A stretch of DNA of 64,000 nucleotides, from the NCBI RefSeq assembly GCF_021284765.1, contig NZ_CP089924.1, positions 1,878,001 to 1,942,000 of the forward strand, read 5' to 3'. The stretch comes from Lysobacter sp. 5GHs7-4. GTDB taxonomy: Bacteria > Pseudomonadota > Gammaproteobacteria > Xanthomonadales > Xanthomonadaceae. The notes beneath the pieces were generated by a model. That model saw nothing but the letters and a program-made list of their open reading frames with translations. It was not told the DNA's origin and made no database searches. How positions within the stretch are numbered: position 1 is the stretch's first letter; each line of letters starts with the position of its first letter. Of the stretch, positions 59,331 to 64,000 are shown in pieces. The translations under genes were made by a program, and so were the position numbers.

Positions 59331-60332
59331 ATGCGACTGCGATGGCTATTGACGTCCCTGGTCCTGAGCGCGGCCTTGCCCGCGGGCGCGGCCGAACTGC
59401 TGGTCGGCAACAAATCCGCCGACACGGTCTGGCGTTTGTCGCTGGAGGACGGCCGCAAGCTGGGCGAGTTCGCCAGCGGTCAGGCGCCGCACGAGATCGT
59501 CGTAAGTCCCGACGGCTCGACGGCGCTGGTCGCCAACTACGGCGGCCCCACGCCCGGCAACACGCTCAGCGTGCTCGACCTGCGCGGCGGCGCCGCGCCG
59601 CGCGTGCTCGATCTGGGGCGGCACGGCCGCCCGCACGGCCTGCGTTTCCTGCCCAATGGGCGCGAGGCGGTGGTCACCACCGAAGCGTCCGCGCAGTTGC
59701 TGCGCGTGGACCTCGCCAGCGGCAAGCGGCTCGCCGAAATTCCGCTGGGCGAGGGCCGCGGCCACATGGTCGCGGTGTCGGCCGACGGCAAGTTCGCGTA
59801 CGTCAGCAAGATCGATCGCGGCACCGTCAGCCGCGTCGATCTGGGCAGCGGCGCCAAGGTGGCTGAAGTCGCGGCCGGCGCGGGCGCCGAGGGCATCGCG
59901 TTGCGGCCCGGCGCCGACGAGGTCTGGGTGAGCAACCGCGCCGCCGACACCGTGACCGTGCACGACGCGCGCACGCTGGAGGTACTGGCGACCCTGCCCA
60001 GCGCCGGTTTCCCGATCCGTGTCGTGTTCACCGCCGACGGCCGCCAGGCCCTGGTCAGCAACGCGCGCGCCGGCACCCTGGCGGTGTTCGATGCGGCCAA
60101 ACGCAAGCCGCTGGCGACGGTGGCGCTGGCGCGCAAGGGCGTGGAGTACCGCGACACCCTGCTGGGCCGCGCCGCGCTGCCGATCGGCGTGATCGCCGAC
60201 CCGAAGCGGCCGCGCGTGTACGTGGCGATCAGCGGTGGCGACGAGGTGGTGGTGATAGACCGCAAGCGCTGGAAAGTCATCGCACACTGGGCCACCGGCC
60301 GCGAACCGGACGCGCTGGCGATCGCGCCTTGA
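59331..60332 (+). CDS. Exported beta-propeller protein (YncE-like)
   Basis: A 333-residue periplasmic protein with a signal peptide (ending near AGA, residue 20) and about seven repeats of the type VSPDGSTALVANYG, VSADGKFAYVSK and TADGRQALVSN, forming a YVTN/NHL-like seven-bladed propeller. Related proteins occur in PQQ- or cytochrome-linked systems, but no such genes are nearby. It begins 68 bp after moaE. Confidence 0.88.
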   Translation: MRLRWLLTSLVLSAALPAGAAELLVGNKSADTVWRLSLEDGRKLGEFASGQAPHEIVVSPDGSTALVANYGGPTPGNTLSVLDLRGGAAPRVLDLGRHGRPHGLRFLPNGREAVVTTEASAQLLRVDLASGKRLAEIPLGEGRGHMVAVSADGKFAYVSKIDRGTVSRVDLGSGAKVAEVAAGAGAEGIALRPGADEVWVSNRAADTVTVHDARTLEVLATLPSAGFPIRVVFTADGRQALVSNARAGTLAVFDAAKRKPLATVALARKGVEYRDTLLGRAALPIGVIADPKRPRVYVAISGGDEVVVIDRKRWKVIAHWATGREPDALAIAP

Positions 60333-60426
60333 GCTGGGTCGTTAGGCCCTGAAACCACCGTCGTTCCCGTGCCGTGAGGCCAAGCGCTGCTGTTCGCCCC
60401 GATTCGTCGGTCGAGTAGCAAGATCA

Positions 60427-60463
60427 AAATGGGTTCCGGCTTCCGCCGGAATGACGGTTAATG
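60427..60463. repeat. GGGTTCCGGC...GCCGGAATGACGG palindromic repeat
   Basis: GTTCCGGC-TTCC-GCCGGAAT is a short hairpin followed by GACGG. It resembles the widespread 'tctgggttcc...ggaatgacgg' intergenic palindrome of proteobacteria. Confidence 0.6.
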
Positions 60464-60506
60464 GAGGCCTGGGCCCAGGTGCGGCAGTGACCGCCGACAC
60501 TAGCGT

Positions 60507-60540
60507 CTCCCCCTTTGAAAAAGGGGGCTAAAGGGGATTC
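60507..60540. repeat. Another C5-T/A-G5 hairpin repeat copy
   Basis: CCCCCTTTG-AAAAAGGGGG followed by CTAAAGGGGATTCGCTTTCG, matching the left or right ends of the element at 7466-7594. A second hairpin, CCCCCTTAGTAAGGGGG, follows at about 60579-60595. Confidence 0.75.
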
Positions 60541-60600
60541 GCTTTCGCCCCCGCACAAATCCCCAAAGAAGCCTCCAGCCCCCTTAGTAAGGGGGCGCTC

Positions 60601-60861
60601 GCGCAGCGAGCGGGGATTGGAAGCACTAGCTGGGGCCCGAGATTTGCGCAGCAAATCTTGGGGTTTATGGGCGGCGCCCATAAACGCGCGCAGCGAGCGG
60701 GGATTGGAAGCACTAGCTGGGGCCCGAGATTTGCGCAGCAAATCTTGGGGTTTATGGGCGGCGCCCATAAACGCGCGCAGCGAGCGGGGATTGGAAGCAC
60801 TAGCTGGGGCCCGAGATTTGCGCAGCAAATCTTGGGTTTCATAGGGCGTAGCCCATGAAAG
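60601..60861. repeat. Three tandem 87-bp repeats beside the SRP RNA gene
   Basis: Units start at 60601, 60688 and 60775, with exact 87-bp period and almost no differences between the first two. Each holds the palindrome AGATTTGCGCAGCAAATCT and the hairpin GTTTATGGGC-GGC-GCCCATAAAC. The third unit ends in a diverged hairpin (TTTCATAGGGC-GTA-GCCCATGAAA), which abuts the 3' end of the SRP RNA. There are no spacers, so this is not a CRISPR array. Confidence 0.9.
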
Positions 60862-60863
60862 GC

Positions 60864-60971
60864 GGCGGCCCCGCCAACTGACCTCGGCGCCCGCATCAGT
60901 CGATACCGTTGCTGCCTTCCGGCCCTGGCGGGATTTTCGACCTAGCGTCGCGAGGGGCCGACGGGGCCGCC
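60864..60971 (-). ncRNA. ffs: 4.5S signal recognition particle RNA
   Basis: On the minus strand the 5' end GGCGGCCCCG pairs perfectly with the 3' end CGGGGCCGCC, closing a rod of about 108 nt. The apex carries the universally conserved SRP domain IV: CCAGGGCC-GGAA-GGCAGCAACGG, with the GGAA tetraloop and the asymmetric AGCA loop that binds Ffh. It lies between tRNA-Ser and dnaX, the classic neighbourhood. The 3' end is followed by a hairpin that may be its terminator. Ends are accurate to a few bases. Confidence 0.9.
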
Positions 60972-61047
60972 ATAGGACGTGCGCATCTGGCGCGAGACGG
61001 GTCGCCTGAGACGGCGAACGATCCGGAACGACAGCTACTGTTTAATC

Positions 61048-61140
61048 TGGCGGAGAGAGCGGGATTCGAACCCGCGAAGCGGGGTTTAGCCGCTTACACA
61101 CTTTCCAGGCGTGCTCCTTCAACCACTCGGACACCTCTCC
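61048..61140 (-). tRNA. tRNA-Ser (anticodon GGA)
   Basis: 93 nt with a long variable arm. On the minus strand the acceptor GGAGAGG pairs with CTCTCC/G end, the anticodon loop CTGGAAA gives GGA, and CCA is encoded. It lies upstream of ffs on the same strand and divergent from dnaX. Confidence 0.95.
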
Positions 61141-61351
61141 GGGCCTGCGCCGACAGCGACATCCGATCGGGCTCAGGGCCGGGAATTCTAGCCGTCGCGG
61201 CGGTCCGCCACAAGTCGCGGCGGCGCGGTGGCGGCCGTCGCGAACGGGCGTGGCACAATGGACCGATCCGTTCCTGCGCCGCGCCGGCCTTGGCGGCAGG
61301 GGCCACAGCCGCGGCGCGCGGCACGTCCAGCACACGCAACCAAAGGGTCCG

Positions 61352-63361
61352 ATGTCCTACCTCGTCCTCGCCCGCAAATGGCGCCCCAAGCGTTTCGCCG
61401 AACTGGTCGGGCAGGAGCACGTGGTGCGCGCGCTGACCAATGCGCTCGACTCCGGCCGCGTCCACCACGCCTTCCTGTTCACCGGTACCCGCGGCGTCGG
61501 CAAGACCACCATCGCGCGCATCTTCGCCAAGTCGCTCAATTGCGAGCGCGGCACCTCGGCCGATCCCTGCGGCGAGTGCAACTCCTGCCGCGACATCGAC
61601 GCCGGCCGCTTCATCGACCTGCTCGAGATCGACGCCGCCAGCAACACCGGTGTGGACGACGTGCGCGAGGTGATCGACAACGCCCAGTACATGCCCAGCC
61701 GCGGACGGGTCAAGGTCTACCTGATCGACGAAGTGCACATGCTGTCCAAGTCGGCCTTCAACGCGCTGCTGAAGACGCTCGAGGAGCCGCCGGGGCACGT
61801 CAAGTTCCTGCTCGCCACCACCGACCCGCAGAAGTTGCCGGTGACGGTGCTGTCGCGCTGCCTGCAGTTCAACCTCAAGCGCCTGGACGAGGCCCAGATC
61901 TCGGGCCAGATCGGCCGCATCCTCGAAGCCGAGGGCATCGCCGCCGACGCCGGCGCGATCCGCCAGCTCAGCAAGGCCGCCGACGGCAGCCTGCGCGACG
62001 GGCTGTCCCTGCTGGACCAGGCCATCGCCTACACCGGCGGCCAGCTCAGCGACGGCGCGGTCGCGACCATGTTGGGCACCGTCGACCGCACCCGCGTGGG
62101 CGCGCTGCTGCAGGCCCTGGCCGACGGCAACGGCAACGCGCTGCTGGCCGAGGTCGCGGCGCTGGCCGAATTCTCGCCCGACTGGGGCGGCGTGCTCGAC
62201 ACCCTGAGCGAGGCCCTGCATCGCGTGCAGGTGCGGCAACTGGTGCCCGACGCGCCGATGGAGACCGACGGCGTCGACGTCGATGCGCTGGCCGGCAGCC
62301 TGCGGCCCGAATTGGTGCAGCTGTGGTACCAGATGGCGCTGAACGGGCGCCGCGATCTGCCGCTGGCGCCGAGCCCGCGCGCCGGCTTCGAGATGAGCGT
62401 GCTGCGCATGCTGGCCTTCCGTCCCGCGGGCGGCGAGGACGGGCGCGGCGGTGCCGCGCCCACCGGCAGCGGCGCGGGCGAGGGCGCGCGCAGTTCCAGC
62501 GCCGCGGCGGCCGCCGCGGCCGCGCTGGCGGCGCCGACGCCGCCGACGCGGGCGGCACCGCCGCCGTCGCCGTTCGACGAGCGGCCTGCCGGAGTTGCGC
62601 GTGCCGAGACGCCGCGCGCCGAGCCAGCCAGGAACGAGTCGGCCCGCATCGAGTTGAGTCGGACCGAATTGGATCGGACCGAATTGAATCGGACCGAATT
62701 GAATCGGACCGAACCCGCCCGAAACCCGCCGGTCCAGGCCGAGTCCGCAGCGCAGGAACCGGCGCGCGCCGAACCCGTTCGTCAGCCGGCGCCCCGCATC
62801 GAGGCCTCCCGCGCCGAGAACCTGCGCGACGACGTGCCGTGGAGCGAGCCGGAGGCCGTGACGCCGCCGCGTCCGTCGGCGCCGCCGCCGGTGACGGCAC
62901 AGGTGCGCGACGCGGCGCCGGCCTATGCGGCGCCCGCGGCTGCGGCCTACGCCCACAGCGGCAGCGCCGGCATCGCCGACGCCGACGCCTGGCACGACCT
63001 GGTCGCCGGCAGCGGCCTGCGCGGCCCGGCGCGCCTGCTGGCCGAGCATTCGGGTTTCATCGGCTATGCCGACGGCGTGCTGCGCCTGTCGCTGCCGGCC
63101 GACGACGAGCACCTGCGCGCTCCGGCGCTGATCCAGATGGTCGCCGACGCGCTGGCGCCGCGCCTGGGCGGCGCGCCGCAGATCCGTTTCGAGGCCGCCC
63201 AGTCCGGCGAGTCGCTGCGCGAGCGCAACGAGCGCGCGCGCGACCAGCGCCAGGCCTCGGCCGAGGACGCGTTCATGAACGATCCCGACGTGCAGCGCCT
63301 GATCTCGCAGCACGGCGCCCGCGTCGTGCCGGATTCGATCCGTCCCTTCGACGAGGCTTGA
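61352..63361 (+). CDS. dnaX: DNA polymerase III tau/gamma subunits
   Basis: A 669-residue AAA+ clamp-loader ATPase. Walker A is GTRGVGKT at 45-52, the zinc cysteines are 64, 73, 76 and 79, and Walker B is LIDEVHM at 124-130, followed by the LLKTLEEPP block and SRC motif. After about residue 360 comes a long Ala/Pro/Arg-rich linker containing four near-identical 5-residue repeats (RTELN type) encoded by 15-bp tandem DNA repeats. The C-terminal ~120 residues form the tau-specific domain. No A-rich frameshift site is seen, so a separate gamma form is not predicted. GGG precedes the ATG weakly. Confidence 0.93.
   Translation: MSYLVLARKWRPKRFAELVGQEHVVRALTNALDSGRVHHAFLFTGTRGVGKTTIARIFAKSLNCERGTSADPCGECNSCRDIDAGRFIDLLEIDAASNTGVDDVREVIDNAQYMPSRGRVKVYLIDEVHMLSKSAFNALLKTLEEPPGHVKFLLATTDPQKLPVTVLSRCLQFNLKRLDEAQISGQIGRILEAEGIAADAGAIRQLSKAADGSLRDGLSLLDQAIAYTGGQLSDGAVATMLGTVDRTRVGALLQALADGNGNALLAEVAALAEFSPDWGGVLDTLSEALHRVQVRQLVPDAPMETDGVDVDALAGSLRPELVQLWYQMALNGRRDLPLAPSPRAGFEMSVLRMLAFRPAGGEDGRGGAAPTGSGAGEGARSSSAAAAAAAALAAPTPPTRAAPPPSPFDERPAGVARAETPRAEPARNESARIELSRTELDRTELNRTELNRTEPARNPPVQAESAAQEPARAEPVRQPAPRIEASRAENLRDDVPWSEPEAVTPPRPSAPPPVTAQVRDAAPAYAAPAAAAYAHSGSAGIADADAWHDLVAGSGLRGPARLLAEHSGFIGYADGVLRLSLPADDEHLRAPALIQMVADALAPRLGGAPQIRFEAAQSGESLRERNERARDQRQASAEDAFMNDPDVQRLISQHGARVVPDSIRPFDEA
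62648..62713 (+). repeat. 15-bp tandem repeat (minisatellite) inside dnaX
   Basis: CGGACCGAATTG followed by GAT or AAT repeats at 62660, 62675, 62690 and 62705 (last one partial), preceded by a degenerate unit. Each encodes R-T-E-L-(D/N). It lies in the disordered linker, so copy-number change would keep the frame. Confidence 0.9.
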
Positions 63362-63470
63362 GGACGGCGCCCGCCGGCCTCATTGCATGCCCATGCGCGC
63401 CGTGGCCGTGTCCGCGGCGCAGCTCCCCCTTCCATCCGAAATCCTTTCACCCCCGAACAGGCAGACCACC

Positions 63471-63791
63471 ATGCGCGGCAACATCGCCCAACTCATGCAA
63501 CAAGCGCAGAAGATGCAGGAAAACGTGCAGCGCGCCCAGGAAGAACTGGCCAAGATCGAAGTGGTCGGCAACGCCGGCGGCGGCATGGTCAGCGTCACCA
63601 TCAGCGGCCGCATGGAATGCCGCAAGGTGCGCATCGATCCCAGCGTGCTGAGCGATCCGGAAATGGCCGAAGACCTCGTCGCGGCGGCGTTCAACGATGC
63701 GGTCAACAAGGTCAACGCCGAGTCGCAGGCGCGCATGTCCGCCGCCACCGCCGGCATGCCGATGCCGCCCGGCATGAAGATGCCGTTCTGA
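63471..63791 (+). CDS. ybaB: YbaB/EbfC family nucleoid-associated protein
   Basis: A 106-residue DNA-binding protein of tweezer-like dimers. It starts MRGNIAQLMQQAQKMQENVQ, and contains VSVTISGRMECRKVRIDP. The C-terminus is Met/Pro/Gly-rich. It lies 109 bp after dnaX, the standard dnaX-ybaB-recR context, though here a membrane-protein gene comes next. An upstream in-frame start at 63387 is rejected. Confidence 0.95.
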   Translation: MRGNIAQLMQQAQKMQENVQRAQEELAKIEVVGNAGGGMVSVTISGRMECRKVRIDPSVLSDPEMAEDLVAAAFNDAVNKVNAESQARMSAATAGMPMPPGMKMPF

Positions 63792-63810
63792 GCGGGCGCG
63801 ACGACCGACC

Positions 63811-64000
63811 ATGATTCCGCATCTTGGCGTTACCGCCGCATTGATCGGCGCCGGCCTGCTCGGCCTGGACCTGTACACGACCTGGGCGATCTGGCGCGAG
63901 CCGGACCTGACCGGCGCGCAGAAGGGCCTGCAGTCGGCGTTCGTCTGGCTGCTGCCGCTGCTGGGCGCGATCGTCTGCCTCAACGTCGTGCGCGCGATGA
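63811..64000 (+). CDS. Membrane protein, start only (cut by window edge)
   Basis: An ATG 19 bp after ybaB opens a frame that continues to the window end (63 codons). It encodes hydrophobic segments at about 3-20 and 42-62. The reading frame is uninterrupted and its codon use matches the neighbours. recR is the expected next gene in this context but this is clearly not it. Function unknown. Confidence 0.55.
   Translation, partial: MIPHLGVTAALIGAGLLGLDLYTTWAIWREPDLTGAQKGLQSAFVWLLPLLGAIVCLNVVRAM

Noticed and set aside
60601..60861. Possible CRISPR array
   Set aside because: Repeats are 87 bp and directly joined with no variable spacers, and no cas genes are in the window.
60515..60896. Open frames across the 87-bp repeats on both strands
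   Set aside because: They encode only periodic copies of the repeat and overlap the SRP RNA; they are open because the period is a multiple of three.
61352..63361. Programmed frameshift producing a short gamma form of DnaX
   Set aside because: No A-rich slippery heptamer followed by a hairpin was seen at the expected place; the 15-bp repeats keep the frame.

Overview
The window is a 64 kb piece of a high-GC Gram-negative chromosome, most likely a Lysobacter-like member of the Xanthomonadaceae. The evidence is the osmoregulated glucan pair opgD-opgH, the Kdo kinase gene kdkA, an NAD-type isocitrate dehydrogenase, the tig-clpP-clpX-lon-hupB order, and repeat families typical of xanthomonads. 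Genus is an inference; no rRNA is present.

Layout. 1-7.4 kb: a 5'-truncated membrane protein gene, a secreted S9 peptidase and opgD-opgH. 7.4-16 kb (minus strand): a lipoprotein, then reading leftward an M48 chaperone-protease, phoB-phoR and the coupled pair ppk-ppx, with a Pho-box-like site before phoB. 16-20.6 kb: glutaredoxin, an AhpD-like protein, icd, an NhaC-type antiporter and a Bax-inhibitor-1 protein. 20.7-21.2 kb: a Pro-Arg-His-Lys tRNA cluster. The 3' end of tRNA-Lys is repeated at 23.35 kb, so 21.2-23.3 kb looks like a small integrated element. It has lower GC, a fasciclin-domain gene and small unknown genes. 23.4-33.8 kb is an accessory region of unknown or loosely assigned genes: YCII-type, VOC, DUF899, a dual winged-helix regulator with a propeller protein, a methyltransferase and small secreted proteins. 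33.8-47.7 kb is core: tRNA-Leu, an AlkB-like protein, protein quality control (trigger factor, ClpP, ClpX, Lon), HU, tRNA-Val, two tRNA-Asp, PpiD, FabI, MltD and GloB. 47.9-51.5 kb: a methyltransferase, rnhA, dnaQ, a PP2C phosphatase and tRNA-Ser. 51.1-54.3 kb holds hypothetical genes, including a secreted protein built from repeats. 54.4-59.3 kb: LPS core genes (GT9 transferase, Kdo kinase), a metallo-hydrolase and the molybdopterin genes moaA, moaC, moaD and moaE. 60.3-64 kb: an array of 87-bp repeats beside the 4.5S SRP RNA, tRNA-Ser, dnaX, ybaB and the start of a membrane protein gene.

The genes group into phosphate and polyphosphate control, ATP-dependent proteolysis, envelope biogenesis and cofactor synthesis. 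Intergenic spaces, mostly where genes converge, carry several families of palindromic repeats. No CRISPR array, integrase or transposase was seen.
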